Assembly (NCBI RefSeq): GCF_002734215.1
Contig: NZ_NSEB01000006.1
Span: forward strand, 62,001-126,000
Origin: Fredinandcohnia onubensis
GTDB taxonomy: Bacteria; Bacillota; Bacilli; Bacillales; Bacillaceae_L
Reading direction: 5' to 3'
DNA length: 64,000 nucleotides
Shown here in pieces: positions 43,614 through 51,935 of the stretch. The notes below the pieces were generated by a model. The model had not been told where the DNA came from. It worked only from the letters and a program-made list of their open reading frames with translations, and searched no databases. Each line of letters starts with the position of its first letter. Position 1 is the first letter of the stretch. Position numbers and translations under genes: made by a program.

Positions 43614-44216
43614 TCAATTTAATTTGAGCTCGTCTTTTATTTTCTCAAAGGATTTTTCCCCAATTCCGCTAACTTCCATCAGGTCCTCAAGTTGTTTAAA
43701 CGGTCCATTTTCTTCACGGAATGTAATAATCGCTGCCGCTTTAGATGGGCCAATTCCTGATAAGGTCTCAAAATCTGCCTGCGTTCCCTTATTTAAAGAA
43801 ATCTTTCCATCGCTTTTTGAGGACAAATTGTTCTCCATTTCGAAATCCTCACCAATGCGTGGAACGTAAATAACCATTTCATCCTCCACTCGCTGTGCTA
43901 AATTCACTTGCTTAATGTTTGCATCTTCAGTAAATCCCCCCGCCATCTCTATAACGTCCTTAATCCTCATCCCATCATCGGCCTCAAATACATCCTCATT
44001 ATGTACCGCACCCTTGATATCAACAAGAATTACCTTAATCTCTTCCTTTGCAACGGGCTCTTCATCAACGTTTGGTTCAAGAAGCAAATCCTCTTCTACC
44101 TCGTACGGTTCTGCTCTAGTTCCATGTCCAAAAATATTATAGAAGATAATAAAGATAATTAGACAAATTCCACAACTCATAAAAATTAACTTAATCTTTT
44201 TTTCTCTAAGATTCAT
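43614..44216 (-). CDS. comEA: Competence DNA receptor ComEA
   Basis: Membrane-anchored receptor that binds incoming double-stranded DNA. 200 residues: one membrane helix (about 8-28), a SLBB-like domain (about 65-125, VLVDIKGAVHNEDVFEADDG) and a C-terminal helix-hairpin-helix pair (GIGPSKAAAIITFREENGPF and VSGIGEKSFEKIKDEL). The ATG at 44216 follows AAAGGAGACC; the frame to 44261 is not used. First gene of comEA-EB-EC, divergent from comER; the comK-dependent promoter should lie in 44217-44319, but no clear paired AT-box was noted. Confidence 0.94.
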   Translation of the reverse strand: MNLREKKIKLIFMSCGICLIIFIIFYNIFGHGTRAEPYEVEEDLLLEPNVDEEPVAKEEIKVILVDIKGAVHNEDVFEADDGMRIKDVIEMAGGFTEDANIKQVNLAQRVEDEMVIYVPRIGEDFEMENNLSSKSDGKISLNKGTQADFETLSGIGPSKAAAIITFREENGPFKQLEDLMEVSGIGEKSFEKIKDELKLN

Positions 44217-44319
44217 GATTTGGTCTCCTTTGTTTTTTATTCTTTTAGAAAAATCATTCATAATTTCTTACGGGAATACATATTGTGTTAGGAGAATAGT
44301 CTGTAAAGGAGGGACGAAC

Positions 44320-45153
44320 TTGAATATAGGGTTTATTGGTACAGGAAATATGGGGAAAATTTTAATAGAGTCCTTTGTAGAATCTCTTGCTGTTCCGCCT
44401 TCGAAATTAACGATAACAAATCGTACGATTGAAAAAGCAATAGCCATTAAGAACTCCTTGCCAGATATCACCGTTGTAGCGACAAATGAAGACGTTGTAA
44501 AAGGCTCTGATTTAATTTTCATTTGTGTAAAACCTTTGGAAATTCACCCCCTTTTACACCAATTATCTCCTTGCCTAACGAGTAGTAAATGTATCGTTTC
44601 AATTACGAGTCCGATTTCTGTTGAACAGCTCGAATCAATTGTGAATTGTCAGGTCGCACGTATTATTCCAAGTATTACAAATCGCGCACTAACAGGCGTA
44701 TCCTTATTTACTTTTGGAAGCAGCATTAGCAGTAGATTTAAGGATTATTTAGAATTTCTTTTTGAGCAAATTTCTGCTCCGGTTCACATAAATAACGACA
44801 TTACAAGAGTCGCTTCTGATATTGTAAGCTGTGGCCCTGCGTTTTTTACTTATCTTGTGAGAAAGTTTATAAATGCAGCAGTGAAGGAAACGAAAATCAC
44901 AGAGGAACAAGCAACACTATTAGCTAGTGAAATGATTGTCGGAATGGGGAAATTGCTCGAAAAGGAAATTTATACGTTACCTACTCTCCAGGAAAAAGTA
45001 TGTGTAAAAGGTGGTGTAACTGGGGAAGGTATTAAGGCAATGGAAGAAAATATCGGCGAGTTATTTGAAGAACTATTTAGGAGTACCCATCGAAAATTTG
45101 ATGAGGACATTTGCGAAGTGAATAAACAATTTAACGAGACTCCATCTCGATAA
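44320..45153 (+). CDS. comER: Late competence protein ComER, pyrroline-5-carboxylate reductase-like
   Basis: 277 residues with an N-terminal Rossmann fold (NIGFIGTGNMGKILIE) and a ProC-like C-terminal dimerisation domain (VSCGPAFFTYLVRKFINAA, GVTGEGIKAMEENI). It resembles pyrroline-5-carboxylate reductase but is the comE-linked paralogue; B. subtilis comER is dispensable for competence, and links to sporulation have been reported. The start is the TTG at 44320 behind AAAGGAGGGACG, not the long frame from 44215, which overlaps comEA's start. Confidence 0.92.
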   Translation: MNIGFIGTGNMGKILIESFVESLAVPPSKLTITNRTIEKAIAIKNSLPDITVVATNEDVVKGSDLIFICVKPLEIHPLLHQLSPCLTSSKCIVSITSPISVEQLESIVNCQVARIIPSITNRALTGVSLFTFGSSISSRFKDYLEFLFEQISAPVHINNDITRVASDIVSCGPAFFTYLVRKFINAAVKETKITEEQATLLASEMIVGMGKLLEKEIYTLPTLQEKVCVKGGVTGEGIKAMEENIGELFEELFRSTHRKFDEDICEVNKQFNETPSR

Positions 45154-45209
45154 ATATATCATGTTCCTTCCTAAATAGGAATACTCATTTTTTCTCGACA
45201 AAATAAAAC

Positions 45210-45242
45210 GAGGGCAGACATCGTCTGACCCTCTATTTTTTT
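45210..45242. terminator. Bidirectional terminator between comER and yqeM
   Basis: GAGGGCAGAC (45210-45219) pairs with GTCTGACCCTC (45223-45233) with one bulged base; T-rich tails on both sides. It overlaps the yqeM stop codon. Confidence 0.85.
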
Positions 45243-45976
45243 GCAGTAAATAATATCCGTTCAGAAGTCTCCTGAACTTGATTATTAAAATCAGCAAGCA
45301 CATCAATGACTTTAAAACCAATTTCCTCAAGCCAATTTTGAAACGTTTGAATCGGAAAGGTTCGCTGTTCATGAAATTCGTCAAATCTCGTATAATCATC
45401 ATTATGTTCATTTTTCACAAAAAACGATAATTCATGTTCTACACTGTGAGGATGTTCTCCCTCAAAACAATTCCAAATAAAACTAACCTCTTCATCACTG
45501 CTCACAAATGGCCCATCCATAAAAATGGAGTCCATTTTATAAACGGAATGAACATCAAACAATAAAAGTCCATCGTGTTTCAAAAGCTTGAATACATTTT
45601 GAAAGGTTTTCTGCACATCTTCTTCTGTACGTAGATAGTTAAGGGAATCACAGAAAATGACAATCACATCAAATGGGTCTAACCCCGAGATTTCCACCAT
45701 ATCCTGTTGGTAAAACTCAACCCTCACTCCAGCTTCCATGGCTTTGTTATTCGCGACTGCCAGCATATCCTCAGAGAGATCTACCCCAACAACCTCATAG
45801 CCCTCTTTTGCAAGTCGAATAGCAATTTCACCTGTTCCGCATCCTATATCAAGAACACGCAGGGGATGTATTTTATTATCATGTGTAACTCTCTCTTTAA
45901 AGAACGAAATCCATTGCTCATAATCCACATCACGCATTAGTTCATCGTAGATATAGGCAAATTCTCCATAGCTCAT
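45233..45976 (-). CDS. yqeM: Class I SAM-dependent methyltransferase YqeM
   Basis: 247 residues with SAM-binding motif I VLDIGCGTGEIAIRL (about residue 41), motif II VVGVDLSEDML and DPFDVIVIFCDSLNYL (about 105). Substrate unknown; the family is found next to rsfS in Bacillus and is probably a small-molecule or RNA methylase. The start overlaps the rsfS stop by four bases. Last gene of the yqeG operon, closed by a terminator. Confidence 0.92.
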   Translation of the reverse strand: MSYGEFAYIYDELMRDVDYEQWISFFKERVTHDNKIHPLRVLDIGCGTGEIAIRLAKEGYEVVGVDLSEDMLAVANNKAMEAGVRVEFYQQDMVEISGLDPFDVIVIFCDSLNYLRTEEDVQKTFQNVFKLLKHDGLLLFDVHSVYKMDSIFMDGPFVSSDEEVSFIWNCFEGEHPHSVEHELSFFVKNEHNDDYTRFDEFHEQRTFPIQTFQNWLEEIGFKVIDVLADFNNQVQETSERILFTAKK

Positions 45977-46329
45977 AAACTTAGCACGTCTTCTACTGTT
46001 TCAGTAGGCGCATCTCCCCAAAGACGTTCTAAATTATAGTAGGTACGCTCGTCTTTATGAAATACGTGAGCAATGACATCTCCTAGATCAACAAGTACCC
46101 ATCTTGCTTCATCAAAGCCCTCTAGGCGTTTAATTTGAATACCATTTTCATCCGCTTTGTCTTTAATTTCACGTGCAATTGCTTGTACTTGTTTTTCAGA
46201 ATTTCCGTGGCAGATTAAAAAATAATCGGCAACAAGGGATAACCCCTTCATATTTAATGCGACAATATTTTCAGCGCGCTTATCGTCAGCGGCTTGAACT
46301 GCAAATGTTAAGATGTCTCTTTCATTCAC
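45973..46329 (-). CDS. rsfS: Ribosomal silencing factor RsfS
   Basis: 118-residue RsfS/YbeB/Iojap protein that binds ribosomal protein uL14 and blocks subunit joining in starvation. Family motifs GLSLVADYFLICHGNSEKQV and WVLVDLGDVIAHVF are present. The start is a GTG at 46329 with GGGGGAATCC upstream. It follows yqeK by one base. Confidence 0.96.
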   Translation of the reverse strand: MNERDILTFAVQAADDKRAENIVALNMKGLSLVADYFLICHGNSEKQVQAIAREIKDKADENGIQIKRLEGFDEARWVLVDLGDVIAHVFHKDERTYYNLERLWGDAPTETVEDVLSL

Positions 46330-46330
46330 C

Positions 46331-46903
46331 CTAGGATTCCCCCTTTTTATTTAAGATTAATGCATTGTATGTTTGCAACGTATCTGGATAAATTGCTTGA
46401 TTTTTTTTTGCCAAAAACATGATGGTGTTTCTTAATGAGTAGATGAGGGCTGTGTCTAAATCCTGTTTTGCGACTTCTCTAACTTCGTCTACACCTGTAA
46501 AATGTCTACCTGGCTCTATGTAATCTGCGACAAAAATTACCTTCTCAAGCAGAGTCATTCTTTCACGTCCAGATGTATGGAAACGGATTGCATCAAGGAT
46601 TTCTTCATCCTGAATCCCTACCTCTATTTTAACAAGGTAGGCTCCAACTGGCGCATGCCAAAGTTCTGTATTATGAATTAATAAATCCGTTGGCATATGT
46701 TGGTCGATGATGACCTGCTTCATCTCTTCCTTTGATCTAAATTTCGCATAGTCATGGAATATGGCAGCCATTTCGGCCTTTTTCACATCAGCATCATAAC
46801 GTTTGGCCAGTTCAATGGCTGTCTCCATAACACCAAGTGTATGCTGATAACGGTGCTCCGTTAATTGTTCTTTAACAAGCTCTAGGGCCCTATCACGTTC
46901 CAT
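46331..46903 (-). CDS. yqeK: HD-domain hydrolase YqeK (diadenosine tetraphosphatase-type)
   Basis: 190 residues with an HD domain: H in [14 protein letters not shown] (about residue 20), [12 protein letters not shown] (about 50), HAPVGAYLV and the distal D in [11 protein letters not shown] (about 128). Recent work assigns YqeK symmetrical Ap4A hydrolase activity with an Fe centre. Overlaps nadD by 11 bases; nadD-yqeK pairing (sometimes fused) is widespread and links NAD synthesis to Ap4A removal. Confidence 0.93.
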   Translation of the reverse strand: MERDRALELVKEQLTEHRYQHTLGVMETAIELAKRYDADVKKAEMAAIFHDYAKFRSKEEMKQVIIDQHMPTDLLIHNTELWHAPVGAYLVKIEVGIQDEEILDAIRFHTSGRERMTLLEKVIFVADYIEPGRHFTGVDEVREVAKQDLDTALIYSLRNTIMFLAKKNQAIYPDTLQTYNALILNKKGES

Positions 46904-47462
46904 ATAAATGCTTCTCCTCTATATAGTTTCGTACTTTTTCAGGAACTAAATACATTGTATTTCTATTTTCCCTCAGCCTCTTTCTTATCATTGAAGAAGA
47001 GATATCTAATTGAGGAACATCAACTTCTATGATTGGATATTGAGTCGGAAAGGAATATCCCGGTCTTTTCACCCCAACAAACGTAATCATATCCATGAGT
47101 TCATCAATTTTATGCCAATGTGGCAAATATTCGACCATGTCCCCACCAATGATAAAATAAAACTTTGTATTACGATATTGTTTACGTAACAATAGAATTG
47201 TGTCGTATGTATATGAGGGGCCTTCTCTATCCAGTTCAATTGGCTGTAACTTGAACTTTGGTTGGCCTGAAATAGCTAAAGAGAGCATTTCAACCCGCTC
47301 CCCATCGGTCACATAACTTTTCCGTTCTTTGTGTGGAGGTATACGATTGGGCATAAACCAAACCTCTGAAAGATTTAGCTGTGTTAATACCTCTGAAGCA
47401 ATGAATAAATGACCAATATGTGGCGGATCAAATGTACCACCTATGATTCCGATATGGTTCAT
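46893..47462 (-). CDS. nadD: Nicotinate-nucleotide adenylyltransferase NadD
   Basis: Joins nicotinate mononucleotide and ATP to deamido-NAD. 189 residues, HxGH-class nucleotidyltransferase: [13 protein letters not shown] at the N-terminus and [11 protein letters not shown] (about 155) for nucleotide binding. The ATG at 47462 follows AGGAGGGAAAAA. The longer frame to 47531 is translation of an intergenic repeat (47479-47588) and is rejected. Downstream of yhbY. Confidence 0.96.
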   Translation of the reverse strand: MNHIGIIGGTFDPPHIGHLFIASEVLTQLNLSEVWFMPNRIPPHKERKSYVTDGERVEMLSLAISGQPKFKLQPIELDREGPSYTYDTILLLRKQYRNTKFYFIIGGDMVEYLPHWHKIDELMDMITFVGVKRPGYSFPTQYPIIEVDVPQLDISSSMIRKRLRENRNTMYLVPEKVRNYIEEKHLYGT

Positions 47463-47478
47463 TTTTTCCCTCCTAGTC

Positions 47479-47588
47479 GGCCGAAAATGACCCATCAAAT
47501 TTCTGCGTTGGCTTGCTTCTCCGTTCCTCACGGATTAACTGCATACCCTCCGGTACTCAAAGCTGCGCCGCCTTGAAATTTTCGGTCC
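47479..47588. repeat. Palindromic intergenic element between yhbY and nadD
   Basis: About 110 bases with complementary ends (CCGAAAAT 47481-47488 with ATTTTCGG 47578-47585) and inner hairpins CCGT/ACGG (47521-47533) and TACC/GGTA (47544-47555). It sits inside an otherwise tightly packed operon and ends directly in front of the nadD ribosome binding site. Open frames running into it (the nadD extension and a short frame at 47528-47713) are spurious. I recall close relatives in the same spot or dispersed in other Bacillaceae; not verifiable here. Confidence 0.65.
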
Positions 47589-47612
47589 TTTTCAACCTCC
47601 TTATTTGGATGC

Positions 47613-47915
47613 TTACTTGTTAGCCTTTGGTAGCTCCAATTGCTTGTTTTCTTTAGACTCTTTGTACAGCACAATGGTATTACCAATGATTTGAACCAAT
47701 TCAGCTTTTGCACCTTTGCTCAACTCTTGCGCTACCGTATCGCGGTCATCCTCGCAGTTTTGAAGGACACTTACCTTTAATAGTTCACGAGCTTCTAGCG
47801 CATCGCTGATTTGTTTAACCATGTTGTCATTTACCCCACCTTTTCCAACCTGAAAGATTGGATCTAAATGATGGGCTTTGGATCGCAAAAATCGTTTTTG
47901 TTTACCTGTTAGCAT
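47613..47915 (-). CDS. yhbY: CRM-domain RNA-binding protein YhbY (YqeI)
   Basis: 100 residues: the whole protein is a CRM/YhbY domain, starting MLTGKQKRFLRSKAHHLDPI and carrying the RNA-binding loop VGKGGVNDNMVKQI (about 22-35). Members associate with pre-50S particles, so a role in large-subunit assembly is likely. Start overlaps the aroE stop by seven bases. In the ribosome-assembly cluster with yqeH and rsfS. Confidence 0.94.
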   Translation of the reverse strand: MLTGKQKRFLRSKAHHLDPIFQVGKGGVNDNMVKQISDALEARELLKVSVLQNCEDDRDTVAQELSKGAKAELVQIIGNTIVLYKESKENKQLELPKANK

Positions 47916-48754
47916 GTTTTTCCTCCTAATAGCTTTGTAACTAGTTTTTCCATTCTAACCGTATCTGGAAATATTCCTGTCCATTTTTCGAATGCTAAAG
48001 CACCCTGATTAACAAACATTCCAATCCCATTTTGCGTAATTGCACCACGCTTTGCAGCTTCACGCAAGAGCTTAGTTTCAAATGGATTATAAATGATATC
48101 ACTTACGATTGTTTTTGGAGCCAAATTCTCCAGTCTAAGCGGCGTGTCACCCACCTTGGGATGCATACCAACTGAAGTTGTATTGATAATGACTTTATAT
48201 TTACCTAGATTACTCTCTGCATCCGCAAAAACAAGTGCATGCGAGTGAACCTCGAATTTGCAATCATCAATAATGGCTTTTGCTCGGTCAACCGTACGAT
48301 TTACAATATCAATTCTTTGCACACCCATTGCTGCTAATGAGATAAATATGCCTCTAGCTGCACCACCGGCTCCGATTATCAATACATCCGAAGAACGCAA
48401 TTCCTCATTACTGATGACACGATTTAATGAACGGATAAATCCATTTCCGTCCGTGTTATAGCCAACTAATTTCCCATTTTCATTTACAATCGTATTCACT
48501 GCACCGATATTCTTAGTAACCTCTTCAATTTCATCTAAATAGTCGATTACCTCTACTTTATGTGGAATTGTAACATTAATTCCTGATACCCCGAGTGCCC
48601 TTATTCCTTCAATTGCAGCTTTCACCTGGTCTTGTTCCACATGAAAAGCATGGTATCTGGCATTAAGATTATAATGTTCAAAAATATCATTGTGCATCAT
48701 CGGTGACATCGAATGTGAAATGGGACTTCCAATTACCCCATATACCTTTTCCAT
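47909..48754 (-). CDS. aroE: Shikimate dehydrogenase AroE
   Basis: NADPH-dependent reduction of 3-dehydroshikimate in aromatic amino-acid synthesis. 281 residues from the chosen start MEKVYGVIGSPISHS; motifs SMSPMMHN, NVTIPHK with catalytic lysine (about residue 65), GAGGAARGI (about 130, NADPH loop) and NTTSVGM are intact. Starts at 48772 and 48766 are possible; none has an ideal ribosome binding site, and the ATG at 48754 is picked from family N-termini. Follows yqeH by about 40 bases. Confidence 0.93.
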   Translation of the reverse strand: MEKVYGVIGSPISHSMSPMMHNDIFEHYNLNARYHAFHVEQDQVKAAIEGIRALGVSGINVTIPHKVEVIDYLDEIEEVTKNIGAVNTIVNENGKLVGYNTDGNGFIRSLNRVISNEELRSSDVLIIGAGGAARGIFISLAAMGVQRIDIVNRTVDRAKAIIDDCKFEVHSHALVFADAESNLGKYKVIINTTSVGMHPKVGDTPLRLENLAPKTIVSDIIYNPFETKLLREAAKRGAITQNGIGMFVNQGALAFEKWTGIFPDTVRMEKLVTKLLGGKTC

Positions 48755-48793
48755 TTCCTCACCCATTACCATTCATTTTACTACTATCTTTTT

Positions 48794-49903
48794 TTAGATT
48801 AATGATTTTCTTATCATAACCCCAACGCCCTTTGGAACATGAGCTACTACCTTCGTATGTGGTTCATTAATCGTTACCCAACCCAATCCAGAGAAAACAA
48901 TATCTGTTTTCGCTTCTTTGATCATGAATTCATGGGCAACCAGTGGTGGAAAATCATCTAGTTCATTTTTGCCAGGAGGCTGCAAGATCTCACCCAGATG
49001 TTTTTCATATAGTTCAGCGGCATTTTCAAGTTTTGTACGATGGATATTTAGCAAATTTGAGAAATGACAAACGAAAGACTGTCTGCCACCACTTACAAAA
49101 TCAAACCTTGCTAAACCACCAAAAAACAAGGTTTGTCCTTCATTTAACTGAAAGACTTTCGGTTTAATTTCTTTCTTAGGTGTAATAACTTTTAAGTCTT
49201 GTTTTGATACAAAGTGTGCCATTTGATGGTGATTGATTATTCCTGGAGTATCAAATAAGGAATGCTCCTCATCAAGAGGAATATCAATAATATCTAATGT
49301 TGTACCTGGGAAGTGAGAAGTAGTGATGATGTCCTCTTTCTCTCCACTAAATTCCTTAATCAGACGATTGATGAATGTAGACTTTCCGACATTCGTACAC
49401 CCTACTACATATACATCTTTTCCTGAGCGATAATGCTCAATTGCTTCAGCTACCTCCTTGATGCCTGTACCTTTTTCTGCACTGATTGAAAAGACATCAA
49501 CCGGTTTTAAGCCAAGATCTCGAGATGATTCTTTCATCCAATTTACTAGTTTTTTTGGTTTCACCGATTTCGGTAGCAAATCCACTTTATTACCGACTAA
49601 TAGTATATTATTGTTCCCCACAAATCTGTGAAGACCTGGTAACCAGCTGCCGTTAAAGTCGAATATATCAACAATTTTTACGATTAATGCATTGGTAGAG
49701 CCGATCCCATGTAGGATTTTTAAAAAGTCATCATCCGTTAAAGAAACATCTTGCACTTCATTATAATGCTTTAATTTAAAGCATCGTTGGCATATGACTT
49801 TATCCTTTTCTAATGCAGATGCTGGTGCATATCCTAATTTTGTTTCGTCAGCTGTTTGGATTTCTACTCCACAGCCAATACAGCTAATTTTTTCTTGTTC
49901 CAC
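48794..49903 (-). CDS. yqeH: Circularly permuted GTPase YqeH
   Basis: 30S-assembly GTPase. 369 residues: a treble-clef zinc finger (CIGCG ... CQRCFKLKHYN, about 9-50), then permuted G motifs in the order G4 VGNKVDLLP, G5 SAEKG, G1 GCTNVGKSTFINRL (about 170), G3 DTPGIINHHQM, and a C-terminal RNA-binding domain. The frame reaches 49948, but a GTG at 49903 behind GGGAGGATTAAATAGA gives the standard start. It begins five bases after yqeG ends. Confidence 0.95.
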   Translation of the reverse strand: MEQEKISCIGCGVEIQTADETKLGYAPASALEKDKVICQRCFKLKHYNEVQDVSLTDDDFLKILHGIGSTNALIVKIVDIFDFNGSWLPGLHRFVGNNNILLVGNKVDLLPKSVKPKKLVNWMKESSRDLGLKPVDVFSISAEKGTGIKEVAEAIEHYRSGKDVYVVGCTNVGKSTFINRLIKEFSGEKEDIITTSHFPGTTLDIIDIPLDEEHSLFDTPGIINHHQMAHFVSKQDLKVITPKKEIKPKVFQLNEGQTLFFGGLARFDFVSGGRQSFVCHFSNLLNIHRTKLENAAELYEKHLGEILQPPGKNELDDFPPLVAHEFMIKEAKTDIVFSGLGWVTINEPHTKVVAHVPKGVGVMIRKSLI

Positions 49904-49908
49904 TCTAT

Positions 49909-50424
49909 TTAATCCTCCCAATAAAGCATTCCACGACGCTTCATCCAAGTTAATATTCTTCTTTCAACTAGGCGGTTAAATTTTGTAAAAAAACCGTCTG
50001 TTTGGGCAACTGGAACAACTAGAATCGTATGCAAGCCACTCCGGTTCCCACCGAAGACATCTGTTAGAAGTTGATCACCGATTACAACAACTTCATCCTT
50101 TTGTAGACCCATTTCCTTTACTGCGCGCTTAAAAGCACGTACCAAAGGTTTTCTCGCCTCAAAAATAAATGGAATTCCTAGCGGATCTGCAAATTCTTTT
50201 ACTCGTTTTTCATTATTATTTGAGACAATTGTTACGGTAATATCTTGCTCCTTAATCTCCTTAAACCATTCAACAAGTTCTGGAGTTGCACTTGGGCGAT
50301 CCCATTCTACCAAAGTATTATCTAAATCTGTAATGACACCTTTGATGCCTAGTTCTTTTAATTTGCTTGGTGAAACCTCAAAAACTGATTTCACATGTTC
50401 ATTTGGTAAAAAAACATTTAACAA
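49909..50424 (-). CDS. yqeG: HAD-superfamily (IIIA) phosphatase YqeG
   Basis: 171 residues, HAD motifs I TDLDNTLVEW (catalytic aspartates, about residue 32), II VSNN, and III/IV KDEVVVIGDQLLTDVFGGN (about 115). Family members include the mitochondrial phosphatidylglycerophosphate phosphatase (PTPMT1-like Gep4), so lipid phosphatase activity is conceivable. Start is a TTG at 50424 preceded by GAGGTG. First gene of the eight-gene minus-strand operon ending with yqeM; divergent from sda. Confidence 0.93.
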   Translation of the reverse strand: MLNVFLPNEHVKSVFEVSPSKLKELGIKGVITDLDNTLVEWDRPSATPELVEWFKEIKEQDITVTIVSNNNEKRVKEFADPLGIPFIFEARKPLVRAFKRAVKEMGLQKDEVVVIGDQLLTDVFGGNRSGLHTILVVPVAQTDGFFTKFNRLVERRILTWMKRRGMLYWED

Positions 50425-50585
50425 TTTGTTTACACCTCTCTCGGACTACCCTTTTTATACCCATCCTATCATAACGAATTAATATGATTTCCACAAAGCA
50501 AAAAGATGACAAAATGCATGATAATATTTCATATTTTATACAAAAAATAAAAAGTTTTCGACAAAAGTCAGTAAATTTCAACACC

Positions 50586-50684
50586 TGTGGATAATCTTAT
50601 GCACATTTCACACAGCGATATACATAGATTTCCAAATTTTATAAACAAAATACCCACAGGTTATCCACCAATTCCTGTGGATAA
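50586..50684. promoter_or_regulatory. DnaA-box cluster upstream of sda
   Basis: Three perfect DnaA boxes: TGTGGATAA at 50586-50594, TTATGCACA at 50597-50605 and TGTGGATAA at 50676-50684; near matches TTATCCACC (50661-50669) and one at about 50650-50658. This lies in the 382-base gap 50425-50806 between yqeG and sda. DnaA is known to activate sda in B. subtilis through boxes here, tying the checkpoint to replication initiation. The rest of the gap is AT-rich with no reading frame. Confidence 0.9.
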
Positions 50685-50692
50685 CAGAACGG

Positions 50693-50721
50693 TTGTTCTA
50701 TTATTTTTTTCGTGATAGAGT
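50693..50721 (+). promoter_or_regulatory. Candidate sda promoter with overlapping LexA-like palindrome
   Basis: TTGTTC (50693-50698), 17 bases, TAGAGT (50716-50721). The -35 hexamer overlaps GAACGGTTGTTC (50687-50698), which has the GAAC-N4-GTTC shape of Bacillus SOS boxes with one mismatch to the inner consensus. Confidence 0.5.
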
Positions 50722-50806
50722 TAATTTAACAACAAAGAATAACATAATAGTATATGCAACATGAGATACATTAGAACATAATACACGTAAATAATTTAGG
50801 AGGTGA

Positions 50807-50971
50807 ATGGCCAACTATTGGCAGTATGATATGAAAAAATTATCAGATGACTTGTTAGTTGAATCTTATTTTAAAGCAATAAAATTAAAGCTAAGTCCTG
50901 ATTTTATTCACCTTATTGAAACTGAAATAATGCGCAGATCATTGGGACATAAAATTAGAAATATATCATAA
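50807..50971 (+). CDS. sda: Sporulation checkpoint protein Sda
   Basis: Antikinase that binds KinA-type sensor kinases and blocks the phosphorelay when replication is perturbed or newly initiated. The core [20 protein letters not shown] and the ending [12 protein letters not shown] match the helical-hairpin Sda family. From the ATG at 50807 (54 residues) AGGAGGTGA abuts the start, closer than usual; the internal ATG at 50831 gives the classical 46-residue form but lacks its own binding site. The short size hides it from ORF searches. Followed by a terminator shared with psd. Confidence 0.93.
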   Translation: MANYWQYDMKKLSDDLLVESYFKAIKLKLSPDFIHLIETEIMRRSLGHKIRNIS

Positions 50972-50982
50972 TTCATTTATTT

Positions 50983-51008
50983 AAAGAGCCATTTAGTGGC
51001 TCTTTTTT
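50983..51008. terminator. Bidirectional terminator between sda and psd
   Basis: AAAGAGCCA (50983-50991) pairs with TGGCTCTTT (50997-51005), then T-rich. It overlaps the 3' end of psd, which ends at 50993 on the other strand. Confidence 0.88.
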
Positions 51009-51793
51009 TCTTTATCATTCATGACCCCTAAAACTTCACCTACTTTAATATCTGTCGAGGCATTCATTTCAGGGCTAAGCATAAAACTGTCTTTTTCAAA
51101 TAACAATATGACGGTTGAGCCAAATGAAAAGTACGCAATTTCTTTCCCTTTTTCCACAGTATCACTTGTATATGTAGTTTCTATACTATTTACAAACATT
51201 GCACCAACCTTTATCATCGCAACATATGAATCATTGCCCTTTATTTCTGTGATTTTTCTAAAGTTCTTGGATAAAGGGTCTCTACCATATTTTAACCCTA
51301 GTCGATTAACTGGATACGATTTCCGACCTAATTCCCATTGCTTCGTTACGACTCCAGAAATTGGACTGTGAATTCGATGATAGTGGCTTGGGCTTAAATA
51401 AAGAATAAGGAAGGTACCACCTATGTATTTTGAAAGCGACTCTTCATCACCGAGCATTTCCGCAACCTGGTAGTGCTTACCCTTTACAATCATTTCTTTT
51501 GAAGCGGTAATAATCCCCGTTTCTTCAATGACAGCATCAACAGGACTAATCACCGTATTTTCGGTTTGGTCGATTTGCCTACTTTCTTTTCTAAGCCGTC
51601 TTATAAAAAGGTCATGTAAGGTTGAGAACTCAGTCAAGTTTTTTTCCATTTCTGCTTGGTTAATCTTGTATATTTTCGCATAACTCGGAATAAGTATAGC
51701 ACTAACTCTTGATTGTGAAAATTTTTTTAAAATCGCCGATGAAAAACGATGATTTGTTAATTCTATAAAAAAGCGATAAAGCCATTTTTGCAA
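50993..51793 (-). CDS. psd: Phosphatidylserine decarboxylase
   Basis: Makes phosphatidylethanolamine from phosphatidylserine. 266 residues; the proenzyme self-cleaves at the serine in YFSFGSTVILLFEKD (about residue 225) to yield beta and alpha chains with a pyruvoyl group. Upstream motifs ISPVDAVIEE and LSPSHYHRIHSPISGVV (about 128-145) are intact. A TTG at 51793 eight bases after GGAGG is preferred over the TTG at 51799. Divergent from pssA, so both steps of PE synthesis sit together, away from the usual B. subtilis context. Confidence 0.94.
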   Translation of the reverse strand: MQKWLYRFFIELTNHRFSSAILKKFSQSRVSAILIPSYAKIYKINQAEMEKNLTEFSTLHDLFIRRLRKESRQIDQTENTVISPVDAVIEETGIITASKEMIVKGKHYQVAEMLGDEESLSKYIGGTFLILYLSPSHYHRIHSPISGVVTKQWELGRKSYPVNRLGLKYGRDPLSKNFRKITEIKGNDSYVAMIKVGAMFVNSIETTYTSDTVEKGKEIAYFSFGSTVILLFEKDSFMLSPEMNASTDIKVGEVLGVMNDKEKKSH

Positions 51794-51935
51794 ACCCAAT
51801 TCCTCCTAGGATATAACAATTCTCTTTACAAAAGCAAAATAGAACGAATAAAATAAGATTAATAAAGTGATACTATACTATTTTATTGATTTTTGGTCCT
51901 TTTTACAAAGACTTTTCCAAGAAAGGAGTGATGAG

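Noticed and set aside
43614-44261. Longer N-terminus for comEA overlapping comER upstream region
   Set aside because: AAAGGAGACC positions the start at 44216, and the extra residues are not part of the family.
47528-47713. 61-codon frame overlapping yhbY and the intergenic palindrome
   Set aside because: Half is an out-of-frame reading of yhbY and half is the repeat.
50586-50684. DnaA boxes as a replication origin
   Set aside because: No dnaA, dnaN or AT-rich unwinding element with the standard gene context; the boxes sit in front of sda, where DnaA control of transcription is established.
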